Source: Cytobacillus eiseniae
GTDB taxonomy: Bacteria; Bacillota; Bacilli; Bacillales; Cytobacillaceae
Direction: 5' to 3'
Assembly: GCF_017874625.1 (NCBI RefSeq)
Contig: NZ_JAGIKZ010000002.1
Coordinates: 62,001-126,000, forward strand
Length of the DNA stretch: 64,000 nt
Shown here: positions 27,345-37,753 of the stretch, piece after piece
Position numbering within the stretch: the first letter of the stretch is position 1
Layout of the letters: the number at the start of each line of letters is the position of its first letter
The notes under the pieces: generated by a model
Databases searched by the model: none
Told to the model about the DNA's origin: nothing
Seen by the model: the letters and a program-made list of their open reading frames with translations, nothing else
Made by a program: the position numbers and the translations under genes

Positions 27345-28274
27345 ATGATGTGTAAATCCAATACAGATTTACAGACAATCGTAGATGAGGTGCGTTCTAT
27401 TTCTGAAGCAGGAAAAGTAGCTGATTATATTCCTGCATTATCAAAAGCTGATAAAAATGATTTGTCCATTGCCATTTATGATAAGAATAATACATGCGTT
27501 TATGCAGGAGAATATACGAAGAAATTCACATTACAAAGTATATCAAAAGTACTAATCCTTGCACTTGCACTACAAGATCGAGGCACTGATTATGTTTTTG
27601 GAAAAGTAGGAATGGAACCGACAGGTGATCCGTTCAATTCAATATCAAAACTTGAAACATCGATTCCATCTAAACCACTTAATCCGATGATAAATGCAGG
27701 GGCTCTTGCAGTTACAAGTATGATTGTAGGCAAAAGTGAGGAAGAAAAATGGGAGCGGATGCTTCAATTTGTTAGATGTTTAGTCAAAAACGATGAGATA
27801 TCTTATAATGTGGAAGTAGCAAAATCAGAATTGGAAACAGCATCGCTTAATCGAGCACTATGTTATTTTATGAAGCAGCATCAGGTGATTGACGGGGATA
27901 TTGAAGAGCTAATGAGGTTATATACGAAACAATGTGCAATTGAAATGAATTGTTTTGAGCTTGCAAGAATCGGTGCCGTTTTTGCATCAAACGGATTAGA
28001 CCCCGAAACAGGAGAACAGTTAATTCCTATACATATTGCACGGATTTGTAAAACATTTATGGTTACATGTGGAATGTATAATGCTTCTGGAGAATTTGCG
28101 ATAAAAGTGGGCATCCCTGCAAAAAGTGGTGTTTCAGGCGGGATTCTGGGAATTGTTCCAGATAAGTATGGAATTGGAATATTCGGCCCCTCACTTGATG
28201 AAAAAGGAAATAGTATTGCAGGAATTAAGCTATTAGAAATTCTTGCGAATAAGTATAATTTCAGTATTTTTTAA
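27345..28274 (+). CDS. glsA: Glutaminase
   Basis: A 309-residue serine-dependent glutaminase hydrolysing glutamine to glutamate and ammonia. The beta-lactamase-like nucleophile motif is SISK (Ser65, Lys68). [10 protein letters not shown] and the C-terminal [11 protein letters not shown] complete the active site. The start at 27345 lies seven bases after GGAGG; a TTG at 27327 is upstream of that site and rejected. Corresponds to the ylaM paralog (glsA2) by position. Confidence 0.95.
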   Translation: MMCKSNTDLQTIVDEVRSISEAGKVADYIPALSKADKNDLSIAIYDKNNTCVYAGEYTKKFTLQSISKVLILALALQDRGTDYVFGKVGMEPTGDPFNSISKLETSIPSKPLNPMINAGALAVTSMIVGKSEEEKWERMLQFVRCLVKNDEISYNVEVAKSELETASLNRALCYFMKQHQVIDGDIEELMRLYTKQCAIEMNCFELARIGAVFASNGLDPETGEQLIPIHIARICKTFMVTCGMYNASGEFAIKVGIPAKSGVSGGILGIVPDKYGIGIFGPSLDEKGNSIAGIKLLEILANKYNFSIF

Positions 28275-28394
28275 TAAATTCAATATAAGTTGCAATTCTA
28301 TTCCCTATGTACAAGGTATTATCCTTGCTTTTTTCTTCTCTTAAGTATAAAATTTATAGATAGGATAATCGCTCGGAAACGGGGGGATTGAAAG

Positions 28395-28676
28395 TTGACT
28401 TCTGAAACAATATTAGATCATAAGAAAAAAGCAAACGCCCTGTTGAAGGCTGATGCGGATAAAATATTAAAATTAATTAAAGTGCAGATGGACAATCTCA
28501 CCATGCCACAATGTCCTCTATACGAAGAGGTTCTTGATACACAAATGTTTGGATTGTCTCGTGAAATAGAATTTGCTGTTCGACTCGGATTAATTGAAGA
28601 GTCCGAAGGAAAAGCGATTTTAGGTCAATTAGAGAAAGAGCTTTCTATTCTGCATGAAGCATCAGTAAGAAAATAA
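28395..28676 (+). CDS. ylaN: YlaN (UPF0358), iron-responsive regulator of Fur
   Basis: A 93-residue helical protein, [20 protein letters not shown]..., matching YlaN in full length. YlaN is essential in rich medium in B. subtilis and in recent work binds Fe(II) and Fur to relieve Fur repression. Start TTG with GGGGGGATTG upstream. Followed by a strong terminator, so monocistronic. The gap from 28275 shows only a probable promoter region. Confidence 0.93.
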   Translation: MTSETILDHKKKANALLKADADKILKLIKVQMDNLTMPQCPLYEEVLDTQMFGLSREIEFAVRLGLIEESEGKAILGQLEKELSILHEASVRK

Positions 28677-28680
28677 TGAA

Positions 28681-28720
28681 AAAAAACTCAAACATTCTAA
28701 TTAGATTGTTTGAGTTTTTT
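28681..28720 (+). terminator. Terminator of ylaN
   Basis: AAAACTCAAACA and TTGTTTGAGTTTT pair, followed by a T run. Confidence 0.9.
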
Positions 28721-28910
28721 TAATCATTGCAATAAATAGAAGAAGATATCATGCACACATTATGTATCATATATACTTTATAGTATGACATAATAATAGA
28801 TTTTTGGTAAATAGTATGATACATTAAATATATCTTCTCTTCTTTGCAGGATATTTTACTACTTTAGACGAATAAATAAAACACCAAGAAGATAAAGGGA
28901 AGAGTGTTAG

Positions 28911-30071
28911 ATGGTTAAAAAAATTTTAAAATCATATGATTACACATTGATTATTACAGTATTAATTCTATCTATATTTGGACTTGTTATGGTATTTAGC
29001 GCGAGTATGGTTACTGCCGTACAAATTAATCATGTGGAGAGTGATTATTTCTTCAATAAGCAGCGGCACCATCTAGTAATTTCAGCTGTTGCTTTTTGTA
29101 TAATGGCTATTTTCCCTTATAAGGCAATGCTAAGTAACAAAATTCTTGTTCCGATGGTATTCCTTTCATTAGGAGGGTTACTTGCCCTTTTCGTTTTTGG
29201 ACAAGCTACAAATAATGCGCAAAGCTGGTTTGAGCTAGGAACTAGGAGCTTACAGCCATCCGAGTTTGTCAAATTAACAGTTATTATTTATTTGTCTGCT
29301 GTGTATGCGAAAAAGCAATCCTATATTAATGAATTTAATAAGGGAGTTGTCCCGCCACTTGCCTATCTATTTCTTGCCTGTGTGTTAGTTGCTTTGGAGC
29401 CGGATTTTGGATCTGCAGCGATAATTTTTGCCATTGCAGCTACGATTATTTTTACATCAGGCATGAATTATAAGAATATCTTTAAGCTCGGATTAATTGG
29501 AATTGTGATTGTTACTCCGATTGTCCTTGTAATGAAAGATAAAATTTTCACAAAGGTACGGATGGGGCGTATCGAGGCGTTTCAAGATCCGTTTTCATCT
29601 GAATTTGGCTATCAGCTAGTCAATTCTTATTTAGCTTTAGGCGCAGGTGGATTAAAAGGTTTAGGCTTAGGAAATAGTGTCCAGAAATTAGGCTATTTAC
29701 CTGAAGCCCATACAGACTTTATTATGGCTGTTATTGCTGAAGAGCTTGGTATTTTGGGGGTTTGTTTTGTCCTTTTATCCCTAGGTTATATTGTGCTTAG
29801 AGGCGTATTTATTGGATTAAAATGTAAAGATCCTTTTGGCAGCTTATTAGCAATTGGGATTTCTAGTATGATTGGTATCCAATCTTTTATTAACCTTGCT
29901 GGTATTTCAGGGGTAATTCCATTAACAGGTGTAACATTACCATTTGTTAGCTATGGGGGATCCTCGCTTTTACAATTAGCATTGGCTATGGGAATCCTTG
30001 TGAATGTGTCGATGTTTGTGAATTATGAGGAAAAATATAAGAAAAAAGAAAGCGATAGTCAGACTGTATAA
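28911..30071 (+). CDS. ftsW: Cell-division peptidoglycan polymerase FtsW (SEDS family)
   Basis: A 386-residue integral membrane protein with about ten membrane spans. SEDS motifs include the N-terminal LVMVFSAS, the central loop LEPDFGSA with the catalytic Asp, EAHTDFIMAVIAEELG and the C-terminal TLPFVSYGGSSLL. It polymerises septal glycan with a class B PBP. RBS AAGGGAAGAG. Position between ylaN and pycA is the standard Bacillus order. Confidence 0.95.
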   Translation: MVKKILKSYDYTLIITVLILSIFGLVMVFSASMVTAVQINHVESDYFFNKQRHHLVISAVAFCIMAIFPYKAMLSNKILVPMVFLSLGGLLALFVFGQATNNAQSWFELGTRSLQPSEFVKLTVIIYLSAVYAKKQSYINEFNKGVVPPLAYLFLACVLVALEPDFGSAAIIFAIAATIIFTSGMNYKNIFKLGLIGIVIVTPIVLVMKDKIFTKVRMGRIEAFQDPFSSEFGYQLVNSYLALGAGGLKGLGLGNSVQKLGYLPEAHTDFIMAVIAEELGILGVCFVLLSLGYIVLRGVFIGLKCKDPFGSLLAIGISSMIGIQSFINLAGISGVIPLTGVTLPFVSYGGSSLLQLALAMGILVNVSMFVNYEEKYKKKESDSQTV

Positions 30072-30124
30072 GGACAAAGGGCTTCTGGCAGTGTTTATGA
30101 TTATCGTAAATAAATTTAAGAGAA

Positions 30125-30153
30125 ATAGGATGGTTAAATGCAGACCATCCTAT
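30125..30153 (+). other. Stem-loop between ftsW and pycA
   Basis: ATAGGATGGT and ACCATCCTAT form a perfect 10-bp stem with a nine-base loop. No T tract follows, so it may be a transcript-end stabiliser for ftsW or part of the pycA leader. Confidence 0.5.
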
Positions 30154-30195
30154 ACATAAGATTCTGTATAAATCAAACAAATAGGGGTGTTTTCT

Positions 30196-33100
30196 TTGAG
30201 CCAAAGAATTAACAAAGTGTTAGTAGCAAACAGAGGAGAGATTGCCATTCGAGTATTTCGTGCATGCTCGGAACTACATATAAGAACAGTGGCCATTTAT
30301 TCAAAAGAGGATTCTGGCTCATACCATCGATATAAAGCTGATGAAGCCTATTTAATAGGAGAAGGTAAAAAACCAATTGATGCCTATTTAGATATTGAAG
30401 GCATCATTAACATTGCAAAGGTTAGTGATGTAGATGCCATTCATCCTGGCTATGGGTTTTTATCAGAAAATATCCATTTTGCTAGACGTTGTGAAGAAGA
30501 AGGCATCATTTTCATTGGACCTAAATCAAAGCATTTAGATATGTTTGGTGACAAGGTAAAAGCTAGAACACAAGCACAACTCGCAGAAATACCAGTTATA
30601 CCTGGAAGTGATGGCCCGGTTCAATCTGTGGACGAGGTCATAAGCTTTGGCAATATTTATAACTATCCTATTATCATCAAAGCATCACTTGGTGGTGGTG
30701 GAAGAGGGATGAGGATTGTCAAAGAGGAAAAAGAGGTTGTAGAAGCATTTAATCGTGCAAAATCAGAAGCAAAGGCTGCATTTGGTAATGATGAAGTATA
30801 TGTTGAGAGGTTTATAGAAAAGCCTAAGCATATTGAAGTTCAAATTTTAGGGGATCATACTGGAAATATAATTCACCTATTTGAAAGAGATTGTTCGGTA
30901 CAGCGCCGACATCAAAAGGTTGTTGAAGTAGCCCCATGTGTATCTTTATCTGCCAAGCTAAGAGAGGATATTTGCGAAGCAGCGGTCAGGTTAATGAAGA
31001 ATGTAAATTACATAAATGCGGGTACAGTTGAATTTCTAGTTTCTGGTGATGAATTCTATTTCATTGAAGTGAATCCACGTGTACAAGTTGAACACACGAT
31101 TACAGAAATGGTTACTGGTGTTGATATCGTTCAAACACAAATCCTTGTTGCTGCAGGACATGATCTACATGGTGAAAAGGTTGGCATTCCAACACAAGAA
31201 AATATACATGTAAATGGATATGCGATTCAGTCTCGAGTAACGACTGAGGATCCATTAAATAATTTCATGCCAGACACAGGGAAAATCATGGCCTATCGTT
31301 CTGGTGGAGGTTTCGGAGTCCGTCTGGATGCTGGAAACGGCTTCCAAGGAGCTGTAATTACACCATATTATGATTCTTTGCTTGTGAAATTATCTACTCA
31401 AGCTATGACGTTTGAGCAAGCTGCATCAAAAATGGTTCGTAATCTTCGCGAATTTAGAATTCGTGGGATAAAAACAAATATCCCATTCCTTGAAAATGTT
31501 GTGAAACATGAGAAATTTATTAAAGGCGAGTATGACACATCTTTTATTGATCAAACGCCAGAATTATTTATGTTCCCTAAAAGCAAAGACCGTGGAACAA
31601 AAATGCTTTCATATATTGCGAATGTAACGGTTAATGGTTTCCCTGGCATTGAGACGAAAAAAAGACCCGTCTTTGATGCGCCTCGAGTGCCTAAATTAAA
31701 TTACAGCATGGACTACCAAAAGGGCACGAAGCAAATTTTAGATGAGCAAGGTGCTGAGGGGTTAGTGAAATGGGTGAAGGATCAAAAAGAAGTGCTATTA
31801 ACTGATACTACATTCCGTGATGCGCATCAATCTTTACTTGCTACACGTGTTCGTACAACAGATATTAAGCATATAGCTGAACCAACAGCAAAGCTTTTGC
31901 CAGAAATGTTCTCATTTGAAATGTGGGGCGGGGCAACATTTGATGTAGCTTATCGCTTTTTAAAAGAAGATCCTTGGGAAAGATTGCTTACTTTAAGAGA
32001 AAAGATGCCAAATGTTCTCTTCCAAATGCTTTTAAGGGCTTCAAATGCAGTAGGTTATACAAACTATCCAGACAATGTCATTCGCGATTTCGTTGAGAAA
32101 TCGGCACATGCGGGTATTGATGTTTTCCGAATCTTTGATAGCTTAAACTGGGTTAAAGGGATGGAAGTAGCAATAGATGCAGTTAGACAAACGGGAAAAA
32201 TAGCAGAAGCTGCCATTTGTTATACAGGTGATATTTCTGATCCTACTAAATCAAAATATGATTTAAATTATTATAAACAGTTAGCAAAGGAACTTGAAAA
32301 CCAAGGGGCACATATTTTAGGTATTAAAGATATGGCTGGCTTACTTAAGCCACAATCTGCCTTTGAATTAATTTCTGAATTAAAAGCAACGGTTGATATT
32401 CCAATCCATCTTCATACACATGATACGAGCGGAAATGGAATTTTCACATATGCGAAGGCAATTGAGGCAGGCGTTGATATTGTTGATGTTGCGGTAAGTT
32501 CGATGGCAGGATTGACATCGCAGCCAAGTGCAAACTCACTCTATTATGCTTTAGAAGGTACAAACCGCAAACCGAAAATTAATATTCAAGCACTTGAGCA
32601 ATTGTCTTATTATTGGGAAGATGTAAGAAAGTATTATAAGGATTTTGAGAGTGGCATGATGTCTCCTCATTCTGAAGTTTATCAGCATGAAATGCCAGGA
32701 GGACAATATAGCAATCTCCAACAGCAAGCAAAGGGTGTTGGTTTAGGCGATAAATGGGATGAAGTGAAGGAAATGTATTCTCGAGTAAATCAAATGTTTG
32801 GTGATATTGTCAAAGTTACCCCTTCTTCAAAGGTAGTTGGTGACATGGCATTATACATGGTTCAAAATCAGCTGGATGAAGAATCGGTGATTAAAAAGGG
32901 TCATTCGTTAAATTTCCCTGATTCAGTTGTTGAACTTTTTGAAGGGTATCTCGGTCAACCTTATGGTGGTTTTCCCAAAGAGCTTCAAAATGTAATTTTG
33001 AAAGATAAAAAGCCAATTACTGTACGACCAGGTGAATTATTAGAGAAAGTTGATTTTGATATAATTAAAGAAAAATTATTTAAAGAGCTTGGCAGACCAG

Positions 33101-33636
33101 TGACAAGCTTTGAAAAATTAGCATATGCTCTCTATCCAAAAGTTTTTATGGATTATAGGAAAACAGTGGAACAGTTTGGCGATGTATCTGTACTTGATAC
33201 ACCTACATTCTTATTTGGGATGAGGTTAGGAGAAGAAATTGAAATTGAAATTGAGACAGGTAAAACATTAATTGTAAAATTAGTTTCGATTGGTGAGCCA
33301 CAAGCTGATGGAAATCGAGTTGTTTATTTTGAGTTAAATGGTCAACCACGTGAAGTCATTATTAAAGACGAAAGTATTAAGGCGACAGTCGCATCTAAAA
33401 TAAAGGCGGATCCTCATAATGAAACACATATCGGTGCATCGATGCCAGGAACTGTCGTAAAAGTAGTAGTTGCAAAGGGAGAAAAGGTTGCAAAAGGGGA
33501 TCACCTAATGATTACAGAAGCAATGAAAATGGAAACAACAGTACAGGCTCCATTCTCAGGAGTCATTGGTGATATATATGTTAAAAATGGAGAAGCTATT
33601 CAAACAGGCGATTTATTAATTGAATTGATTAAATAA
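30196..33636 (+). CDS. pycA: Pyruvate carboxylase
   Basis: A 1146-residue biotin enzyme that makes oxaloacetate from pyruvate, bicarbonate and ATP. Domains in order: biotin carboxylase with ATP-grasp (1-450; KASLGGGGRGMR loop, RDCSVQRRHQK), carboxyltransferase TIM barrel (about 530-830; LLTDTTFRDAHQSL, metal-binding HLHTHDTSGNG), allosteric linker, and biotin carrier domain with EAMKM (biotinylated Lys1111). Start TTG at 30196 follows AGGGGTG and yields MSQRINKVLVANRGE as in relatives; the GTG at 30187 sits inside the RBS. Followed by a 21-bp terminator stem. Confidence 0.97.
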   Translation: MSQRINKVLVANRGEIAIRVFRACSELHIRTVAIYSKEDSGSYHRYKADEAYLIGEGKKPIDAYLDIEGIINIAKVSDVDAIHPGYGFLSENIHFARRCEEEGIIFIGPKSKHLDMFGDKVKARTQAQLAEIPVIPGSDGPVQSVDEVISFGNIYNYPIIIKASLGGGGRGMRIVKEEKEVVEAFNRAKSEAKAAFGNDEVYVERFIEKPKHIEVQILGDHTGNIIHLFERDCSVQRRHQKVVEVAPCVSLSAKLREDICEAAVRLMKNVNYINAGTVEFLVSGDEFYFIEVNPRVQVEHTITEMVTGVDIVQTQILVAAGHDLHGEKVGIPTQENIHVNGYAIQSRVTTEDPLNNFMPDTGKIMAYRSGGGFGVRLDAGNGFQGAVITPYYDSLLVKLSTQAMTFEQAASKMVRNLREFRIRGIKTNIPFLENVVKHEKFIKGEYDTSFIDQTPELFMFPKSKDRGTKMLSYIANVTVNGFPGIETKKRPVFDAPRVPKLNYSMDYQKGTKQILDEQGAEGLVKWVKDQKEVLLTDTTFRDAHQSLLATRVRTTDIKHIAEPTAKLLPEMFSFEMWGGATFDVAYRFLKEDPWERLLTLREKMPNVLFQMLLRASNAVGYTNYPDNVIRDFVEKSAHAGIDVFRIFDSLNWVKGMEVAIDAVRQTGKIAEAAICYTGDISDPTKSKYDLNYYKQLAKELENQGAHILGIKDMAGLLKPQSAFELISELKATVDIPIHLHTHDTSGNGIFTYAKAIEAGVDIVDVAVSSMAGLTSQPSANSLYYALEGTNRKPKINIQALEQLSYYWEDVRKYYKDFESGMMSPHSEVYQHEMPGGQYSNLQQQAKGVGLGDKWDEVKEMYSRVNQMFGDIVKVTPSSKVVGDMALYMVQNQLDEESVIKKGHSLNFPDSVVELFEGYLGQPYGGFPKELQNVILKDKKPITVRPGELLEKVDFDIIKEKLFKELGRPVTSFEKLAYALYPKVFMDYRKTVEQFGDVSVLDTPTFLFGMRLGEEIEIEIETGKTLIVKLVSIGEPQADGNRVVYFELNGQPREVIIKDESIKATVASKIKADPHNETHIGASMPGTVVKVVVAKGEKVAKGDHLMITEAMKMETTVQAPFSGVIGDIYVKNGEAIQTGDLLIELIK

Positions 33637-33682
33637 ACAAGAAGAGTTGCAGCAAAGGCTGCAACTCTTCTTGTTTATATTT
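33633..33682 (+). terminator. Exceptionally long terminator of pycA
   Basis: A perfect 21-bp stem (33633-33653 with 33658-33678) and a 4-base loop AAAG. The stem includes the pycA stop codon. MITE copy D inserted in its T-rich tail. Confidence 0.9.
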
Positions 33683-33829
33683 GTCTCTTTTCAAAAGATT
33701 GTTGTTTTTAAAACAATTGTTAGAATAAATGGTTTACCGAATAGGTCGGTTGATTGGAGCAACCTGGAGTGGAAATCAACCTTCACCAAAATTATGTGTA
33801 AAATAGCAACAATGTTTACGAAAACAGCC
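33683..33829. mobile_element. MITE-like element, copy D (internally deleted)
   Basis: A 147-bp copy. The left end TCTCTTTTCAAAAGATTGTT and right end ACGAAAACAGCC are kept, but GGTTGATTGGAGC joins directly to AACCTGGAGTGGAAATC, removing the whole GC-rich middle. Flanks TTATATTT (33675-33682) and TTATTTTT (33830-33837) agree at 7 of 8 bases. It shows that the ends are conserved as a unit. Confidence 0.82.
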
Positions 33830-33877
33830 TTATTTTTAAGCGGAAAATAGTATATATTTTCTCAATAATTGATATTT

Positions 33878-34849
33878 TTATTGTGCAGTAACAGGTGGAG
33901 TTGGTACTAATTTGTCCTTATTAGATGTTACTTCTTCTAATGCAAGCGCATTTCTCTTGCTTCGTGATACTAATAGCAGGAGATAGCTCAAAATCCCGAA
34001 TAAACAAGAAATGAAAAATGCATGGGCAAGTGCAATAAATAAGTTCAATCTAGTCAGTACAACTAATGCACCAGAAATTACTTGCAGTGTAACGAGTGCA
34101 AAGGCAATGACGGAGCCCCAATAAATAACCTTTTGTCCTTTGTAATGTGTAATTGCTAAGTAAGCGATGTATGCAATCCAAATAAAAATTAACCCTGCCG
34201 CAGCGCGGTGTCCCATTTGTACCCATTCATGCATATTTCCAGGAAGGGCAAAAGTTGAATTAATACATAGTGGCCAATCTCTGCATACTAGACTTGCTTC
34301 GACGTGGCGGACAAGTGCACCAGTATAAACAACGATATAACTATAGATAGAGACTCCGATAATATGTGCTTTCATTCGGGGATCCAAGATAACTTTTTCA
34401 GCTTCAAATTTCTTATCCACCTCAAAAATAAGTAGTGTCAATAATAATACTGTTGCAAAGGAAATTAAAGAAATTCCGAAATGAAGTGCTAGAACAAAAT
34501 CAGATTGTCCCCAAATAACAGCAGCTGCACCAATCAAACCTTGTAATAATAGAAAGAAAAAGGAACAAAATGATAAGAATTTTGTTTCTCTAATATGGCC
34601 GATTTTTTTCCATGTCCATACAGATAATACTAATACCATTATTCCTACGACACCTGAAACGACGCGATGAGCTAGTTCAATTACTAATTCAGCTGTAATT
34701 TCTGTAGGGATTAACTCCCCGTTACATAGTGGCCAGGATCGTCCACACCCCATCCCAGAATCAGTTTTTGTTACAAGTGCACCACCTAGGAGGATTAATA
34801 GCATTCCAATTGTTGATAATACAGCCAACCATTTTAATGATCGTTGCAA
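33878..34849 (-). CDS. ctaA: Heme A synthase
   Basis: A 323-residue membrane protein of the CtaA/Cox15 family with eight spans in two four-helix repeats. It oxidises the C8 methyl of heme O to heme A for cytochrome aa3/caa3. Conserved His are seen in [25 protein letters not shown] and IALAHAF. The paired Cys of the two periplasmic loops are in [11 protein letters not shown] and CRDWPLC. Start is TTG with AAGGTG nine bases upstream. Divergent from ctaB. Confidence 0.95.
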   Translation of the reverse strand: MQRSLKWLAVLSTIGMLLILLGGALVTKTDSGMGCGRSWPLCNGELIPTEITAELVIELAHRVVSGVVGIMVLVLSVWTWKKIGHIRETKFLSFCSFFFLLLQGLIGAAAVIWGQSDFVLALHFGISLISFATVLLLTLLIFEVDKKFEAEKVILDPRMKAHIIGVSIYSYIVVYTGALVRHVEASLVCRDWPLCINSTFALPGNMHEWVQMGHRAAAGLIFIWIAYIAYLAITHYKGQKVIYWGSVIAFALVTLQVISGALVVLTRLNLFIALAHAFFISCLFGILSYLLLLVSRSKRNALALEEVTSNKDKLVPTPPVTAQ

Positions 34850-35452
34850 ATTATTTCACCTTCTTTAAATAATAAAAGCTATTTTTCATTTTTTATATTC
34901 CTCTTGATTTCTTTTACTGCTAACTTATCTAATGTAAAGAAAAAAGAGTAGAAAATACATGGAGCTTTACTGATAGTAATGGATAAAAATATGTTTTTCA
35001 ACAAATTTGCTACTTTTTCACTATTTTTATAGTATTAAGGGTTGAAAGTTTAAATAGAGTTTGTTAGAAATAGAAAGAGGCAATATGATAAATAATGAAA
35101 CCAGTCTAAGTAAATGAATTAATTTTATCTATCATTTTATATTATGGCAGAAAAACAACAAATCTTTAACAAAAAAAGAAATCTGACACAAAACGTTCAC
35201 AATTTATTCAATAAACGTTCACAAAAAACACAAAAAGTGTGATTTAATATACAGAGAGAGGTGTAATGTTTTTTACGGAAGAAATTAACAAGGTTTACAC
35301 TTTGGTTATAGTAAAAATTATTGCACTCATAATATATTTGATGGGCCCTTCGTTTTTTATTGCAAATATAGCAATGCCAGCTCGAATGATTTATAGTAGT
35401 TGTAGTGTATAATGGTGTATTTGTAATAAGGGATAAAGGAGGAAATAAAAAT
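34850..35452. promoter_or_regulatory. ctaA-ctaB divergent regulatory region with paired ResD-like sites
   Basis: The 600-base gap contains AAACGTTCACAA twice, at 35191-35202 and 35213-35224, exactly 22 bases apart. The complement TTGTGAAC resembles the ResD consensus TTTGTGAAT. ResD, with ResE, activates ctaA and the ctaB operon in B. subtilis. A TATAAT lies at 35408-35413 near the ctaB start. The stretch 34850-35190 shows no other clear element. A short hydrophobic frame at 35266-35412 is discussed under findings. Confidence 0.6.
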
Positions 35453-36388
35453 ATGTCGAACTCGAGGGCTGCCATTGAATCAGCAGTTAAAAACAATGGT
35501 CAAAGTCTAGAAAATGAAGTGACAACGACTGCTTGGAAGGATTTTCTTGATTTAATTAAGATTGGTATTGTGAATTCAAACCTAATTACAACCTTTACAG
35601 GTTTATGGCTCGCACTTCATTTCTCAGGTATGGGGTTTTTTGGTAATTTACATATTGTTTTCTTTACATTAATAGGTTCGGGGTTAATTATTGCTGGCTC
35701 TTGTGCTTTAAATAATTATATTGACCGTGATATCGATCCATTAATGGAAAGAACAAAGAAAAGACCAACAGTAACGGGGAAAACAACCCCAAAGAAAGTC
35801 GCAATTATGAGCTTTATATTGATTATTGCAGGTACTATTTTCTTGATGTTAACGACTGTAACTGCAGTAGTTATTGGATTAATAGGTGTATTTAGTTATA
35901 TTGTACCTTATACAATTTGGTCGAAGAGAAGATATGTATCAAATACGGTTATTGGTAGCTTTTCAGGCGCAGTTCCGCCCTTAATTGGTTGGGCTGCAGT
36001 TGATGCAAACCTAGATATTATGGCATGGACACTATTTTTAATTATGTTTTTCTGGCAGCCGCCACACTTTTATGCACTTGCAATGAGAAGAGTGGAAGAA
36101 TATAGAGCTGCAGGGGTACCGATGCTGCCGGTTGTCAAAGGTTTTAAAACAACGAAGCGCCATATTTATATTTGGATAGCCGCATTAATGCCACTTCCTT
36201 TTTTTCTTCCTAAATTAGGATTACCATTCATTATTCTGGCAACATTGTTAAATATAGGATGGATTGCTACAGGTATATATGCTAGAAAGTTCAATGACGA
36301 TATCAAATGGGCAACTTTAATGTTTGTATATTCATTACAATACCTTACTATCATGTTTGTTGCTATGGTAATAATCACACTTTTATAA
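35453..36388 (+). CDS. ctaB: Protoheme IX farnesyltransferase (heme O synthase)
   Basis: A 311-residue UbiA-family prenyltransferase with about nine spans that adds a farnesyl group to protoheme, the step before CtaA. The Mg-diphosphate motif [15 protein letters not shown] lies near residue 90 and the second Asp-rich loop corresponds to [11 protein letters not shown] near the end. The start at 35453 has AAAGGAGG eight bases upstream; a longer frame beginning at 35405 overlaps the promoter. Confidence 0.95.
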   Translation: MSNSRAAIESAVKNNGQSLENEVTTTAWKDFLDLIKIGIVNSNLITTFTGLWLALHFSGMGFFGNLHIVFFTLIGSGLIIAGSCALNNYIDRDIDPLMERTKKRPTVTGKTTPKKVAIMSFILIIAGTIFLMLTTVTAVVIGLIGVFSYIVPYTIWSKRRYVSNTVIGSFSGAVPPLIGWAAVDANLDIMAWTLFLIMFFWQPPHFYALAMRRVEEYRAAGVPMLPVVKGFKTTKRHIYIWIAALMPLPFFLPKLGLPFIILATLLNIGWIATGIYARKFNDDIKWATLMFVYSLQYLTIMFVAMVIITLL

Positions 36389-36555
36389 AAAAATATGAAG
36401 TGGATAAGGTTTTTGTTAAAGATGAAAACTAGTATGAATAAGTTTTATATAAAAACTTCTTTTATCTACTTCTATATTAAATTAAAAAGAATAATTGTTT
36501 TAATTTAATAGTAATTATTATTAGATGACTACATAAAAGTCATACTTCAACTTTG

Positions 36556-36593
36556 TTAGGAATTCTTTCTGTTCCTAAGTTATAGAAAGAATT
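36556..36593 (+). other. Overlapping alternative stem-loops upstream of ctaC
   Basis: Stem A pairs TTAGGAA (36556-36562) with TTCCTAA (36572-36578). Stem B pairs AATTCTTTCT (36561-36570) with AGAAAGAATT (36584-36593). The two share bases and interleave, so they exclude each other or form a pseudoknot. They lie about 65 bases before ctaC. Confidence 0.5.
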
Positions 36594-36658
36594 TATTCAT
36601 AATTTTCTATTCGAAAAATTCTAAAGAATTTCAAAAGAAAGAGGGGATTGATTTTTTT

Positions 36659-37729
36659 ATGAAAAGGCTTGCGAAATGGCGTCTAGTTTCATTGTTTGCA
36701 CTAGTATCGCTTATACTTTCCGCTTGTAGTGGTCAACCGCATTTATCAACGCTACAGCCTGCTGGTGAGGTTGCTCAAAAGCAATATGATTTAATGGTGC
36801 TTAGTACCGTTATTATGCTAGCAGTAATGGCAGTCGTTGCAGTGATCTTTGTTGTTGTTTTGGTGAAATTTCGTCGTAAGGATGATAAGATCCCAAAACA
36901 AGTTGAAGGAAATCATGCTTTAGAAATTATTTGGACTGTCATACCGATTTTATTAATTCTTATTATTTCTGTTCCAACTGTTGTATCAATCTTTAAATTT
37001 GCTGATGTTGATGCTATGGAAAGAAAGAATGAAGATGGGACAGTTGATGCAACTGTTGTCAATGTTCGTGCCAGCTTATATTGGTGGGAATTTGAATACC
37101 CGAATGAAGGAATTGTAACTAGTCAAGAATTAGTTGTTCCTACTGATGAAAAAGTATATTTCAATTTAATTGCTTCAGATGTTAAGCATTCATTCTGGAT
37201 TCCAGCTGTTGGAGGAAAGATGGACAATAACACTGAGAACGTCAATAAATTTTGGTTAGAATTTGATAGTGAGCATGTTGACCCGAATGAATTATTCCAA
37301 GGAAGATGTGCAGAGTTATGTGGACCATCACATGCTCTTATGGATTTTAAAGCAAAAGCACTTCCAAGAGCTGAGTATGATCAGTGGGTAAGTGATATGA
37401 AGAATGTAGAAGAAGCTGAAGTTGCAACGACAGATTTAGCGCAGCAAGGTCAAGAAATCTTTAACCAAAGCTGTATTGGTTGTCACGCAGTTACACCTTC
37501 AAATGGTACACCAGCAGAGGCGCGTCTAGCACCTAATTTAACTAACTTTGGTGAGCGTTCAATTATTGCAGGTTACTTAGAGAATAATGAAGAAAACTTA
37601 AAAGACTGGCTGAAAGATCCAGAAACATTTAAGCCAGGGAATAAAATGACTGATACGTATGGTAAATTAACGCCTGAGCAATTAGATGCGTTAACTGCAT
37701 ATTTAATGGGATTAAAAGTTCAGGATTAG
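36659..37729 (+). CDS. ctaC: Cytochrome c oxidase subunit II with fused cytochrome c (caa3 type)
   Basis: A 356-residue lipoprotein: lipobox LSAC (Cys23), two membrane spans (about 47-70 and 88-112), and a CuA cupredoxin domain with His177, Cys217, Cys221, His225 and Met228 (CAELCGPSHALM). The C-terminal cytochrome c domain has CIGCH (272-276) as heme attachment and a distal Met in GNKMTDTYG. It accepts electrons for the CtaD active site. RBS AAAGAGGGG. First gene of ctaCDEF. Confidence 0.97.
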   Translation: MKRLAKWRLVSLFALVSLILSACSGQPHLSTLQPAGEVAQKQYDLMVLSTVIMLAVMAVVAVIFVVVLVKFRRKDDKIPKQVEGNHALEIIWTVIPILLILIISVPTVVSIFKFADVDAMERKNEDGTVDATVVNVRASLYWWEFEYPNEGIVTSQELVVPTDEKVYFNLIASDVKHSFWIPAVGGKMDNNTENVNKFWLEFDSEHVDPNELFQGRCAELCGPSHALMDFKAKALPRAEYDQWVSDMKNVEEAEVATTDLAQQGQEIFNQSCIGCHAVTPSNGTPAEARLAPNLTNFGERSIIAGYLENNEENLKDWLKDPETFKPGNKMTDTYGKLTPEQLDALTAYLMGLKVQD

Positions 37730-37753
37730 TTATTTTGAAGGGGAGGTTAAATT

